From contig JAPLKS010000004.1 of the NCBI GenBank assembly GCA_026387915.1, positions 62,001 through 126,000 on the forward strand: a stretch of 64,000 nt of DNA. Reading direction: 5' to 3'. How positions within the stretch are numbered: the first letter of the stretch is position 1; every line of letters starts with the position of its first letter. The stretch is from Gemmatimonadota bacterium (GTDB lineage: Bacteria > Gemmatimonadota > Gemmatimonadetes > Gemmatimonadales > Gemmatimonadaceae). Positions 45,259 through 54,208 of this stretch are shown piece after piece. Made by a program: the position numbers and the translations under genes. The notes beneath the pieces were generated by a model that saw nothing but the letters and a program-made list of their open reading frames with translations, ran no database searches and was not told the origin of the DNA.

Positions 45259-46779
45259 ATGCTTGCCGCCGTGCAGTCCGCCGCCGTGCTTGGAATTGAA
45301 GCCTACGCTGTCACCGTAGAGGTAGACGTCGCGGCGGGGCTGCCTGCGTGGACGATTGTGGGGCTCGCATCGAGCGCCGTCAAAGAAGCGCGCGAACGCG
45401 TGACGGCCGCACTGACGAACTCCGGTTTCGCGCTTCCGTCGCGTCGCGTCACGGTCAACCTGAGTCCGGCGGATGTAAAGAAGGAAGGCACCGCCTTCGA
45501 CCTCCCGATCGCGCTCGCGCTGCTGTGCGCCACCGGCCAACTCGCCGCGGACTGCGTGGTTGGCCTTATGGTAGCGGGCGAGCTTGGACTCGACGGTTCA
45601 ATACGTCCCATTCGTGGTGCACTGCCGCTCGCGCGTGCCGCCGCGCAACAACGTGCTCGTGCGCTTATCGTCCCGCCGGCCAACGCCGCGGAGGCGGCGC
45701 TCGCGTCGCAGGTTCCGCTTGGTGCCGCGCCCACACTCGCGGCGCTCGTGACAGCACTCCGCAACGGACAGTTGCCCACGCCACCTCCGCTTGGCGCCGC
45801 GCTGGCAGCAACCGAACCGATGCTCGACTTCTCTGATGTTGTAGGACAGGGAGTGGCCAAGCGCGCACTCGAAATTGCTGCGGCGGGCTCGCATAACGTG
45901 CTCCTCCTCGGCCCACCTGGCGCCGGCAAAACGATGCTCGCGCGCCGCCTCCCCGGCATTTTGCCATCGCTCACCGAAGAGGAACTCCTCGAAGTCGTCG
46001 CGGTGCACTCAGTTGGCGGCGTGCTCCCTGCGGGCACGCTTCCGGCGCGCACACCGCCGTTTCGGGCACCGCATCACACTATCTCGCTCGCCGGATTAAT
46101 TGGCGGTGGCTCAGGTCCTCGCCCAGGCGAAGTGAGTCTCGCGCATCGAGGCGTGCTGTTTTTGGACGAACTGCTCGAACTGCCACGCTACGTGCTCGAT
46201 GCCATGCGGCAACCGCTCGAGGACGGCCGCGTGGTGATTGCGCGCGCCGCCCACGCCGTCGCCTTTCCGGCGCGGTTTCAATTGATCGGCGCGGCCAACC
46301 CGTGCCCGTGCGGCCGCGCTGGTGACCCAGCGCAACTCTGTCGTTGCTCTGCGTCCGACATCGAGCGCTACCGTACGCGGCTCTCGGGCCCGCTCGCCGA
46401 CCGCATCGACCTCCACGTGCACGTGGGCGCCGTGGAAGTGAGCGCGCTCGGCGCGCCGTCGCGGGAAGAGTCCTCAGTGGAGGTGCGCACGCGCGTCGCC
46501 GCCGCGCGCGAACGGCAGCGGGTGCGCTATCAGGACGTGGCCGGCGTGCGGACGAATGCCGATGCGCCGGGGCGCTGGCTCCTCGCTCACGGGAGCTACA
46601 CACCGGAAGCCCGCGCCACACTCGAACAGGCCGCTCGCACGCTGGGCATCAGTGCGCGCGGCTATCACCGTACGTTGCGCGTAGCTCGCACCATTGCCGA
46701 TCTCGACGGAGCGGAGCGGGTGGAGGCGTCGGCTATTGCGGAGGCGTTGCGGTTTCGCGCGCAGCGGGCGGCGGCGTAG
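45259..46779 (+). CDS. comM: YifB/ComM-family Mg-chelatase-like AAA ATPase
   Basis: The protein has 506 residues. The N-terminal ChlI/Lon-protease-like domain (LGIEAYAVTVEVDVAAGLPAW, VTVNLSPADVKKEGTAFDLP) is followed by the AAA core with Walker A GPPGAGKTMLARRLPGILP and Walker B VLFLDELLEL. CPCGRAGDPAQLCRCS, a zinc-like cysteine motif, and a C-terminal helical domain complete it. ComM is a hexameric helicase that drives branch migration during natural transformation. The family start (MLAAVQSAAVLGIEAY) is clear, yet no Shine-Dalgarno is seen and the ATG lies in an inverted repeat. Confidence 0.94.
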   Translation: MLAAVQSAAVLGIEAYAVTVEVDVAAGLPAWTIVGLASSAVKEARERVTAALTNSGFALPSRRVTVNLSPADVKKEGTAFDLPIALALLCATGQLAADCVVGLMVAGELGLDGSIRPIRGALPLARAAAQQRARALIVPPANAAEAALASQVPLGAAPTLAALVTALRNGQLPTPPPLGAALAATEPMLDFSDVVGQGVAKRALEIAAAGSHNVLLLGPPGAGKTMLARRLPGILPSLTEEELLEVVAVHSVGGVLPAGTLPARTPPFRAPHHTISLAGLIGGGSGPRPGEVSLAHRGVLFLDELLELPRYVLDAMRQPLEDGRVVIARAAHAVAFPARFQLIGAANPCPCGRAGDPAQLCRCSASDIERYRTRLSGPLADRIDLHVHVGAVEVSALGAPSREESSVEVRTRVAAARERQRVRYQDVAGVRTNADAPGRWLLAHGSYTPEARATLEQAARTLGISARGYHRTLRVARTIADLDGAERVEASAIAEALRFRAQRAAA

Positions 46780-46868
46780 CGGCCGCTCGGGGGCGGAACA
46801 GCACTGTCACCGTTCGATGGCGCACCACATTCAACAACGTCGCACGTGGCGGGCTGCAAACCGTCGCA

Positions 46869-47555
46869 TCAACTCCGCAACAACGTCTCTAGATCTTCGC
46901 GCAACCGCTGCATCTCTAGCCCGAGACTCCCCGCGTACACGCCTCTGATGCGTCCCGCCGCGTCCACGAGCACCACACTCTCCGTGTGCGCAATGCTCGT
47001 GACGCCATACGTCGCACCGTCGCCGAGTCGCACGAAGTACGAATCGCGCGCGAGTCGGGCCAACTCGGCGCTGTTGCCAGTGAGCAGGTGCCACCGCGCG
47101 TCGGTGATACCGTGCATGTTGGCGAACATTTGCAGCGCTGGCACCGAGTCCCGTTCCGGCGTCACGGAGTACGAGAGCACCTGCACACGCGCGTCAGCAC
47201 CGGTCGCCGCGAGGACGCGCGCGACATTGGTGGTGGTCACCGGGCAGACGTCGCCGCACGCGGCGAAGAAGAACTGCACGATCGTCGCTTTCCCTTGCAG
47301 CGCGCGCTCCGTCACGGCAGAGCGGTGCTGGTCGGTCATGCGAAAGGCGGCCACGCGGTGCATGGTCGGCGAGGCGGCCTCACGCGTGGTGAGCCACTCG
47401 GGGGTCAGCGTGGCGGTGCGATAGAAGGGGAGCGGTTCGGCTGTCCCGCGGCACGCCACGAGGGATGCGAGGAGAAGCGCAGCGAGCGCCGCGGAGATCG
47501 TGCCCGTGAGGACTAGCATGCGGCGTCGCAAAAGAAACGGTTCACGGCGCGTCAT
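46869..47555 (-). CDS. SCO1/SenC-family lipoprotein
   Basis: The protein has 228 residues. Lipoprotein signal with lipobox LVAC. The thioredoxin-fold SCO domain has the copper-binding CxxxC in FFAACGDVCPVTTTN and the conserved His in SIAHTESVVLVD. SCO proteins deliver copper to cytochrome c oxidase CuA or act as thiol-disulfide reductases in the envelope. ATGA overlap with the preceding MORN gene; last gene of a three-gene exported-protein operon. No oxidase genes are in the window. Confidence 0.87.
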   Translation of the reverse strand: MTRREPFLLRRRMLVLTGTISAALAALLLASLVACRGTAEPLPFYRTATLTPEWLTTREAASPTMHRVAAFRMTDQHRSAVTERALQGKATIVQFFFAACGDVCPVTTTNVARVLAATGADARVQVLSYSVTPERDSVPALQMFANMHGITDARWHLLTGNSAELARLARDSYFVRLGDGATYGVTSIAHTESVVLVDAAGRIRGVYAGSLGLEMQRLREDLETLLRS

Positions 47556-48049
47556 GGCGTTGCCGCCGTCGAACTGTTTTTCCCAGTGCAACCCATCGAA
47601 CCCAGCAGGCCAAAGCGCTTGCCGTCGCGAATAACGTAGTTCGAGCGGATCGTGCCATCCGCGTTCCACATTTGCTGCTGTCCCACCTCGTGACCCGCTT
47701 CGTGATGGAAGCGCGTCAGCAACTGTCCGCTGGCGAACCACTGTTCCTGCACGCCCTCCGTGATGCCGCGCCGGAAGTGATACACGAACATTGGCGCGCC
47801 ATTGGCGTGCCAGCCGCGGTGCTCACCCTCCTGCAGGCCGTCGCGATAGGTGCGTTCATATTCGCGCGCGCCGTTCTCGTACCAGCCGCGCACCGTGCCG
47901 TCGAGCTGTCCGCCGCGATACGTGGACTCACGCCGCACCGTGCCGTCGCCGTATCGCTCCACCACCAGCGTCGCCGGTGGCCGCGCTGGCGCGGTGAACG
48001 CCGCGAGCGCGACGCTCGCCGATAGCACGAAGCGGCGGAGCGAGATCAC
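47552..48049 (-). CDS. Exported MORN-repeat (YwqK-like) protein
   Basis: The protein has 165 residues. GTG start overlaps the stop of the YHYH gene. An N-terminal signal (LRRFVLSASVALAAFTAPA) precedes about five MORN_2-type repeats of roughly 22 residues, e.g. GTVRGWYENGAREYERTYRD, GEHRGWHANGAPMFVYHF and GVQEQWFASGQLLTRFHH. These resemble the YwqK antitoxin family, but an export signal makes an antitoxin role unlikely. The operon context with YHYH and SCO1 proteins suggests an envelope or copper-related function. Upstream in-frame sequence is not protein-like. Confidence 0.75.
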   Translation of the reverse strand: MISLRRFVLSASVALAAFTAPARPPATLVVERYGDGTVRRESTYRGGQLDGTVRGWYENGAREYERTYRDGLQEGEHRGWHANGAPMFVYHFRRGITEGVQEQWFASGQLLTRFHHEAGHEVGQQQMWNADGTIRSNYVIRDGKRFGLLGSMGCTGKNSSTAATP

Positions 48050-48822
48050 TGGCTGACCGTTCCCGGCGTGCCGGCAAAGCCGCTGCCGTTGATGTACGGC
48101 GCGTCGCCGGTGGTGTGGTAGTGATAGATCCCCTGCGGAAACTCGCGCGTCACGGCGGTGTGCCCGTGCGCGGCGTCGAGCGCGCTCGAACTCACGAACG
48201 CGCCATTTTCCATTGGGCCGTACACCGGATAACCGTCGAGCAGCACGCCCACGAGCGCTTCGCGCGAGGTGCGCGTGAGCCAGGTGGGCTCCACGTGATA
48301 GTGATACTGCCCCGTCTGCTGCGGATGCCCGTTGTACTGGTCGAACGAATTGATCTCGCCCGTGAGCGGCTGATTCGGCCCGGCGTACTGGTTGAAGATC
48401 GGGACGCCATTGATGGCCACGCCGATCGGTCCGAGTGGGGTCGGCGACGGGGTGCCAAGCTTGGCGGGTGTGATGGGAATGCGAAACGTCAGCGTTTGCG
48501 CCCGGATCGAATTCGGGTTCAGCTGAAACGATGAGTTGGTGCCGTTGTACTTCTCGTACTGGGGACTCGTGGTGCCGTAGTACGGACTCTTGTGGTCCGG
48601 CAGACCGTTGCTGGTGATCACCACGAAGTTGCCGGACACCGTCACCGTGGTGCCGTTGCCGAACGCGGCGTACCAGGCGGGGGCGGTCCCCGACGTCGTG
48701 CCGGTCGTGGTGCCGGTAGTGTTCGTGCCGCTGGGCGTGGTCGTTCCGGTGGATGTCGGCGTCGAGGTGGCGCTGCACGCCCAGGCGAGGGCGGCGATCG
48801 GGATGAGCGCGCGAACGGTCAA
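48046..48822 (-). CDS. Exported YHYH-domain protein
   Basis: The protein has 258 residues. TTG start at 48822 is supported by GGAGAG upstream; a GTG two codons later is the alternative. A signal with a possible lipoprotein cysteine (LIPIAALAWACS) leads into a Thr/Ser/Gly-rich linker. The YHYH domain shows GVAINGVPIFNQYAG, GQYHYHVEPTW, VGVLLDGYPVYGP and GIYHYHTTGDAPYING. The paired H-Y-H motifs suggest metal binding. It is the first gene of the YHYH-MORN-SCO1 operon. Confidence 0.83.
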   Translation of the reverse strand: MTVRALIPIAALAWACSATSTPTSTGTTTPSGTNTTGTTTGTTSGTAPAWYAAFGNGTTVTVSGNFVVITSNGLPDHKSPYYGTTSPQYEKYNGTNSSFQLNPNSIRAQTLTFRIPITPAKLGTPSPTPLGPIGVAINGVPIFNQYAGPNQPLTGEINSFDQYNGHPQQTGQYHYHVEPTWLTRTSREALVGVLLDGYPVYGPMENGAFVSSSALDAAHGHTAVTREFPQGIYHYHTTGDAPYINGSGFAGTPGTVSQ

Positions 48823-49148
48823 GAGTCTCTCTCCTTGCGGGGGGATCGCCTGAGTGGCGACCAATGCAGATTCGACGGGGTAGCCCCCGTCCCCATTCCA
48901 AATGGAAACGTTCGGGATTCTGAATCGAGAAATGTATGGGATGCAGGCCGCCCTCGGCGACCTCTAACTCCTGAAGCGCGCTGGAGTGCGCCCCCGTCGG
49001 CCCCGTCGGCCCCCTCGGCCCCCGCAGGGCAGTGGAGCGGGACCGCCGAGTGGGCCGGGCCGCCGCAGGATTGGCGGCCGAATCAGCGCATTAAACGAAG
49101 ATGGGGGCGGACCTGAACAGCAGGTCCGCCCCCATCTTCACAGCGCGA
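48823..49148. other. Intergenic region with terminator and short GTCGGCCCC repeats
   Basis: This 326-base gap holds no convincing gene. It contains the promoter side of the YHYH operon, a triplet of near-identical GTCGGCCCC-type units at about 48997-49023, and the long hairpin at 49097-49139 after the amidohydrolase stop. Confidence 0.55.
49097..49139 (-). terminator. Long hairpin terminator downstream of the PD40-amidohydrolase gene
   Basis: A perfect 19-bp inverted repeat (49097-49115 and 49121-49139) with a 5-base loop begins 10 bases past the amidohydrolase stop. On the minus strand it is followed by GTTTAATG, a short T-containing stretch. The stem is very GC-rich, so it should be a strong terminator and would block read-through into the YHYH operon. 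Confidence 0.8.
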
Positions 49149-52100
49149 CTACTGCTTTTCTACCTGCCACCACATCTTCGGCGCCGCCACCTGCCGCGGC
49201 CATTCCTCGGCCATGGTGTTGCCGTTGTACAAACGCCCGTTCTTCATCACTTTCGAAATGGTGTTGGTGTTCTTGATGTCGTCGAGCGGATTTTTGTCGA
49301 GCACCTGGAGGTCGGCGAGCTTGCCGACTTCGATGGTGCCGAGGTCCTTGCCCACACCAATCGCGTCGGCGCCGTAGGCCGTCGCAACGCGCAACACATC
49401 GTAACGCGGCATGCCGCCGCTCGCGATGCTCCAGATTTCCCAGTGCGCGCCCAATCCCTGCAACTGACCGTGGCTGCCAAAGCCCACGCGTCCGCCCGCA
49501 GCGACGATCTTTGCCGCCTGCGCCGCAAAGAGTGAGAAGCTCCACGCCGATTCCGACCACCAGCCGGGACGACGCATCCCCTTTTTCTCCACTTCGTCGC
49601 GCGGCATGTAGCGATTGAGCTTGGCATCACTCAGAATGTCGGTGTGCTCGTACCAGTAGTTCTCGGCCCACGGACCGCCGTACTGCACGACGAGGGTGGG
49701 CGTGTACGTCGTGCCACTCTGCGAGAAGAGCTGCACGGCGTCATTGTAGAGCGGCGCAATCGGGAGCGAGTGCTCGCTACCGGAGTAGCCGTCCATCGCT
49801 TCCGTCATGTTCTTCTTGAAATCGAGTCCGCCCTCGAGCGTGGGCGTGAGCCCCTGCTCGCGTGCGGCCATGACGATCCACTGGCGCACCTTGCGGTCGC
49901 CGGCCTGGTACTGCTTGATCGTGTTGGTCTTGAAGAATTCACTGTAGCGCTTGAGCACATCGCGCGCGTCATCGAGCGAGCGAATGTTGTCGGCTGCAAA
50001 CACGCCCGGGCCAGTGGCGTAGATGCGCGGGCCAATCACATCGCCCGTTTCTACGAGATCGCCATACGTGATCACGTCGCTGGTGCTCGTCTGCGGATCG
50101 CGCGTCGTGGTGACGCCGTACGCCAAGTTCGCCAGATATTCCCACGGCTGGTTGCGGTGCACGCCGAACGCCGGCCACATGTGCGCATGCACATCCACGT
50201 AGCCGGGGAGAATCGTCTTGCCGGATACATCAATTACCTTGGCGCCAGCCGGCACCTTCACGCTGCCACTCGCGCCCACTGCGACAATGCGATTGTTGGT
50301 GACCACCACGTCGCCCTTCTCGATGATCTCCTTGCCCTTCATCGTGAGAATGCGGGCGCCGCGCAGGACCACGCTGCCGCTCGGCTTGTCCTTCGGCACG
50401 ATGACGGTGATGTCGGCGCGATCCGCTTCATACGCCGCCTTGGCCGCCGCACGTGCGGCACCGCCGCCCGCTGCGCCCGCGCCGCCGCTTCGCCCTGCGT
50501 TTCGTACCGAGTCCGCGCGCGACGTCGAGTCACGCACGAGTGAATCGGAGAGCGCGAGGTCGTAGTGGAAGTACGACCGTCCCAGCGCGAAGAACACACT
50601 CTTGCTGTCCTTGCTCCAGCCAGGGAAGTCGGCGCCGATGCGCGTAATGCGGCGCACGGGCACTGCGGCCGTGGCCGGTGTGCTCAGCGAAATCTGCGGG
50701 GCGGTAGCGCCCGCCTGCGGCACCGCCGAAATGATGTACAAGTTGCTGCCGCCAAAGGCGAGCGCGCGCTCGCCGTCAGGCGAAAGCAACAACTCGCTCA
50801 CCTGACCGCCGCCACCACCGCCGCCGCCAGCGGCGGCCCCGACCGTGGCGCGCAGAATCTGCTTATGATCGGTGCCATCGTAGCGCATCGAGATCAGCCC
50901 TTCACCGGGCTCATAGATGTACACGCGCGACGTGTCCGGCCCAAAGTGCGGCTGGCCATAACGCGTGAGCGACGAAATCACCGTCGCCGCACCGCCGGTT
51001 GCGCTCACCCACACGAGTTCCACACCGGCCGCTTCGGCGTTGTTGCCGCCGAGTTCGTCCCGGTCGCGTCGTGCTTCACGCGGACCGCGTGCGACCACGA
51101 GCCGTTTGCCGTCGGGCGACCACGCGAGCTTGTCGTAGAACCCCGGCTGCGTGCTGAGCTTCTCCGGCTTGCCTTTGCCGTCGGCGGTAATGCGATACAG
51201 ATCGCCGCCGGTGAGTTCGGCCCACGTCACGTAGGCAATGGACTTGCCGTCCGGTGACCAAGCAGGACTGAACTCGCCGCCGTCCTTGCTCGTGGTCACG
51301 CGCTTGGGCGTGCCGTTGGGCAGATCCTGCAGCCAGAGTTTGTCGAGCGCTACAAAGGCGAGCCGCTTGCCATCGGGCGAGGGCACGGCGCTGCGGATCT
51401 GGCGCACGGTGAGCGACGAATCGTTGACCGGGTAATCCACCTTGATCGCACCGGCGATCATCTGGTCCACGTCCGCCTTGAACGGAATCATCGTCTGCTT
51501 GCCGTCCGGCACGCCAATGCGCCAAATCTTGCCGTGGTGCGCAATGACAATGCTCTTGCTGTCGGGCGTAAAGCTGAATGGCGGCACGAGATCGCGCGTG
51601 AAACGCGATTCCTGATCGTCGCGCTGCACATTCGGCGCGAGCCAGCGTTCGTCGCCGGTGGCGAGGTCGCGCAGCCTGAGTGCCGTGAGTGAGTCGTGGC
51701 GCGTGGCATACACGAGCCACTTGCCATCCGGGCTCAGTTCAGGACGCATCCCCGAGCCAATGGCGTGCGTTTTCGTGAAGGTCTTGCCCGTCTCACGGTC
51801 AAAGGTGCCAATCTGCCAGCCGAGCGACGTCTGGTTGTAGCCGCCGCCGCCGTTGCGAATGGCGCTCCAGATGTAGCGTGCATCTTTGCCGAACGCCGCG
51901 CCCACGTAGTTGTTGATGGCCGCGCCACCAGCGCCACCTCCGCGCGCAGCGGTGGCCGGTGCCGGATCGTTGCCGGTCACCTGAACGCCGGCGCCGCCGT
52001 CCTTGTGGAACATGAACAAGTTGTAGCCCGCTCCAGCGCCGTTGCGGCTCACCACCACGTACTTGCCGTCGGGCGTCCAGGTGGGGGACACAAAGGTGCG

Positions 52101-52517
52101 GTTTTCATCGCGCGTGAGCGCACGGGCGTTGGTGCCGTCCGCATTGATCAGCCAGAGTGACTCCGATCCGCTGCGATCGCTGGTAAAAGCGATCGTCTTG
52201 CCGTCGGGGGAATATTTGGGCTGACCGTCAAACGCTTGGCCGCTCGTGATGCGCTTGGCCGCGCCTCCTTCCATGGGGATTGTATACAAATCACCGAGGA
52301 GGTCGAACACGATCGTCTTGCCGTCGGGCGACACGTCGAGAGAGAGCCAAGTGCCTTCGTCCGTGGTGAACTTGAGCGCCTTGGCGGGCTGTAGCGGGAG
52401 TTCCCGCAGGGGGCCGCGGGTGGTGTCGCCGCCGCCGCCGCCGCGCTGGGCGGAGAGGGGGAGGGCAAGAACGAGTGAAGTCGCGGCGAACGCGACGGAA
52501 CGGAACGAAACGCGCAT
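49149..52517 (-). CDS. Exported PD40 (TolB-like) beta-propeller / amidohydrolase fusion
   Basis: The protein has 1122 residues. A signal peptide (AATSLVLALPLSAQ) is followed by a TolB-like propeller, with repeated SPDGK blocks from about residue 60 to 700 (SLDVSPDGKTIVFD, KYSPDGKTIAFTSDRSG, AWSPDGKRLVVARG). The amidohydrolase domain starts at about residue 790. Its metal motif is VDVHAHMW, and the end shows GKLADLQVLDKNPL, typical of imidazolonepropionase/dihydroorotase-like enzymes. A GFGSHGQLQ segment stands where GTDS-type residues usually occur. Proteins like this are abundant in Gemmatimonadota; the substrate is unknown. A poly-Gly run lies near residue 560. Divergent from larE. Confidence 0.9.
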   Translation of the reverse strand: MRVSFRSVAFAATSLVLALPLSAQRGGGGGDTTRGPLRELPLQPAKALKFTTDEGTWLSLDVSPDGKTIVFDLLGDLYTIPMEGGAAKRITSGQAFDGQPKYSPDGKTIAFTSDRSGSESLWLINADGTNARALTRDENRTFVSPTWTPDGKYVVVSRNGAGAGYNLFMFHKDGGAGVQVTGNDPAPATAARGGGAGGAAINNYVGAAFGKDARYIWSAIRNGGGGYNQTSLGWQIGTFDRETGKTFTKTHAIGSGMRPELSPDGKWLVYATRHDSLTALRLRDLATGDERWLAPNVQRDDQESRFTRDLVPPFSFTPDSKSIVIAHHGKIWRIGVPDGKQTMIPFKADVDQMIAGAIKVDYPVNDSSLTVRQIRSAVPSPDGKRLAFVALDKLWLQDLPNGTPKRVTTSKDGGEFSPAWSPDGKSIAYVTWAELTGGDLYRITADGKGKPEKLSTQPGFYDKLAWSPDGKRLVVARGPREARRDRDELGGNNAEAAGVELVWVSATGGAATVISSLTRYGQPHFGPDTSRVYIYEPGEGLISMRYDGTDHKQILRATVGAAAGGGGGGGGQVSELLLSPDGERALAFGGSNLYIISAVPQAGATAPQISLSTPATAAVPVRRITRIGADFPGWSKDSKSVFFALGRSYFHYDLALSDSLVRDSTSRADSVRNAGRSGGAGAAGGGAARAAAKAAYEADRADITVIVPKDKPSGSVVLRGARILTMKGKEIIEKGDVVVTNNRIVAVGASGSVKVPAGAKVIDVSGKTILPGYVDVHAHMWPAFGVHRNQPWEYLANLAYGVTTTRDPQTSTSDVITYGDLVETGDVIGPRIYATGPGVFAADNIRSLDDARDVLKRYSEFFKTNTIKQYQAGDRKVRQWIVMAAREQGLTPTLEGGLDFKKNMTEAMDGYSGSEHSLPIAPLYNDAVQLFSQSGTTYTPTLVVQYGGPWAENYWYEHTDILSDAKLNRYMPRDEVEKKGMRRPGWWSESAWSFSLFAAQAAKIVAAGGRVGFGSHGQLQGLGAHWEIWSIASGGMPRYDVLRVATAYGADAIGVGKDLGTIEVGKLADLQVLDKNPLDDIKNTNTISKVMKNGRLYNGNTMAEEWPRQVAAPKMWWQVEKQ

Positions 52518-52703
52518 ACGAATCCCGGCCGGGGTAAGGTGAACTTCGGCGAGTTTGGGGGTCTCGTGATTCTGCCGATTATGCCCGGAACTGGCAAGCT
52601 GGCCGCCGGGATTCGCGGCCCCGCCGAACGCCCTTTGGTGGCGCCCGCCTCCCCGCCGCCGAGCATCCCCACCGACCCGTCCGTCGCTACCTTTAGAGGA
52701 GCT

Positions 52704-53549
52704 ATGACTGTGCCCCCTGTCGAGAAGGAAACCGCCCTCGTCGCTTGGTTCCGCGAACACGGCTCCGCGCTGGTTGGTTTCAGTGGCGGCGTCGATTCCG
52801 CGTACCTCGCCTGCGTGGCCGTGAGCGCACTCGGCGCCGACCGAGTGCTGGCGGTGATCGGGCGCAGCCCGAGCTACCCCGCCGAGCAGTGGGCGCGTGC
52901 GCGGGAGGTGGCAGACCGCTTTGCCGTGCCCGTGCTGGAACTCGACACCCACGAACTCGACGACCCGCGCTACGCCGCGAATCCGGTGAATCGCTGCTAC
53001 TTCTGCAAAACCGAACTCTGGTCGCAGCTCCTCCCGGTGGCGCAGGCCCGCGGGCTCGCCGTTGTTGTGGACGGGACCAACGCCGACGACCTCAGCGACC
53101 ACCGCCCGGGGCGCACGGCCGCTGACGAGCATGGCGTTCGCTCCCCGCTCGCCGAGTTGGGCTTTACCAAGGACGACATTCGTGCGCTCTCCAAGGCGCG
53201 CGACATTCCAACGTGGGCGCAACCGTCGTCGCCCTGCCTGTCGTCGCGCCTGCCGTACGGCACGGCCGTCACGCCGCTTCGGCTCGCGAAGGTGGAAGCA
53301 GCCGAACGCGCCCTTCGCCAGCTCGGCGTGACCGGCAACCTGCGCGTCCGCTTCTACGGCGACACCGCTCGCGTGGAACTCGACGAGCAAGAACTCGTAC
53401 ACTGGAGAGAGGGCGTGCGCGAACAATCGTTGCGCGCGGCTGTGGCTGGCGCGGGGTTCCGCGTCGTCGAACTAGACCTGCGCGGTTTTCGTTCCGGCTC
53501 GCTCAATGGGGCCGCGGCGGATCCGTCCACTGTTGAGGTGCTTGCCTGA
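52704..53549 (+). CDS. larE: ATP-dependent sacrificial sulfur transferase LarE
   Basis: The protein has 281 residues. The PP-loop motif is GFSGGVDSAYLA (about residues 24-34), CYFCKTELW lies near 90, and the sacrificial-cysteine region CLSSRLPYG at about residue 175 matches LarE Cys176. In the nickel-pincer nucleotide pathway LarE sulfurises the LarB product, losing the cysteine sulfur. larB and larC are not in the window. Start chosen at 52704 with GAGG upstream; more upstream in-frame text is not protein-like. The stop overlaps the next start (TGATG). Confidence 0.88.
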   Translation: MTVPPVEKETALVAWFREHGSALVGFSGGVDSAYLACVAVSALGADRVLAVIGRSPSYPAEQWARAREVADRFAVPVLELDTHELDDPRYAANPVNRCYFCKTELWSQLLPVAQARGLAVVVDGTNADDLSDHRPGRTAADEHGVRSPLAELGFTKDDIRALSKARDIPTWAQPSSPCLSSRLPYGTAVTPLRLAKVEAAERALRQLGVTGNLRVRFYGDTARVELDEQELVHWREGVREQSLRAAVAGAGFRVVELDLRGFRSGSLNGAAADPSTVEVLA

Positions 53550-54208
53550 TGTTCGGCTGCCTTGGGCGTTTGGGCTGTTTGATTGTGGTGGCGATCGTCG
53601 CTGCGGCGGGATGGTTCACCTACGACTGGTGGTCGCCCAAAGTCCGCGGCTACTTCTCGTCGTCGGCACCCGCGGCGACGGCCACGAGTTGGCAGCCGCT
53701 CACGCCAGAAGGCGCCGAGCGAGCCCGCGTGTCGGTGGCCAAGCTCGCGGTCAAGAATGGTCCCGTGTATGTGAACATTGCGCCCGCCGATCTTGCCGCC
53801 TTGGTACTCGACTCCGTGTTGCACGGGTTCAGTCCCGCCGCGTCGGGTGCCGTGGCCATGGCGCGCGACGAGCGGATTTATCTGCGCGCGCAGGTGAGCG
53901 TAGGCGACCTCGGTGGCCCAAAGACGCTCGGTCCACTCTCGAGCATGATCGACGGCAAACAAGAAATGACCGTGCGCGGTAAGCTCGACGTTCTCAAGGC
54001 GGGGCGCGCGCAGTTGGTGGTCGATGAAATCTCGCTTGGCGAACTCAAGCTCCCCGCCGCTGTTATCCCCAAGCTCGTCTCGCGCATCGGTATGGCGCAG
54101 CGCGATTCCACCTACGCGCCCACCGGCATTCCGGTGCACGTGCCGCGCGAACTCGGCGATGTGCGCGTCGCCAAGGGTAAGGTGACGCTGTACAAGGTGG
54201 TGCCATGA
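53549..54208 (+). CDS. Membrane-anchored protein of unknown function
   Basis: The protein has 219 residues. An N-terminal anchor (CLIVVAIVAAAGWFTYDWW) precedes a Ser/Ala-rich linker. The globular part has alternating strands (AVKNGPVYVNIAPADLAALV, MTVRGKLDVLKAGRAQLVVDE, IPVHVPRELGDVRVAKGKVTLY), resembling a small periplasmic sheet/helix domain. I do not recognise the family. It is translationally coupled to larE before it and to the sigma-54 regulator after it (ATGA). Confidence 0.75.
   Translation: MFGCLGRLGCLIVVAIVAAAGWFTYDWWSPKVRGYFSSSAPAATATSWQPLTPEGAERARVSVAKLAVKNGPVYVNIAPADLAALVLDSVLHGFSPAASGAVAMARDERIYLRAQVSVGDLGGPKTLGPLSSMIDGKQEMTVRGKLDVLKAGRAQLVVDEISLGELKLPAAVIPKLVSRIGMAQRDSTYAPTGIPVHVPRELGDVRVAKGKVTLYKVVP

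Noticed and set aside
48997-49023. Three GTCGGCCCC-type units as a tandem repeat or CRISPR-like element
   Set aside because: Only three short imperfect copies without spacers; most likely simple GC-rich repetition.
48592-49116. Plus-strand frame across the YHYH gene upstream region
   Set aside because: It is Gly/Arg/Pro-rich from GC-biased sequence, crosses the terminator region, and has no domain or ribosome-binding site.
50795-50830. GGT/GGC-rich tract in the amidohydrolase as a microsatellite or phase-variable site
   Set aside because: It encodes an in-frame poly-Gly linker; codon mix is varied, so slippage-driven switching is not supported.
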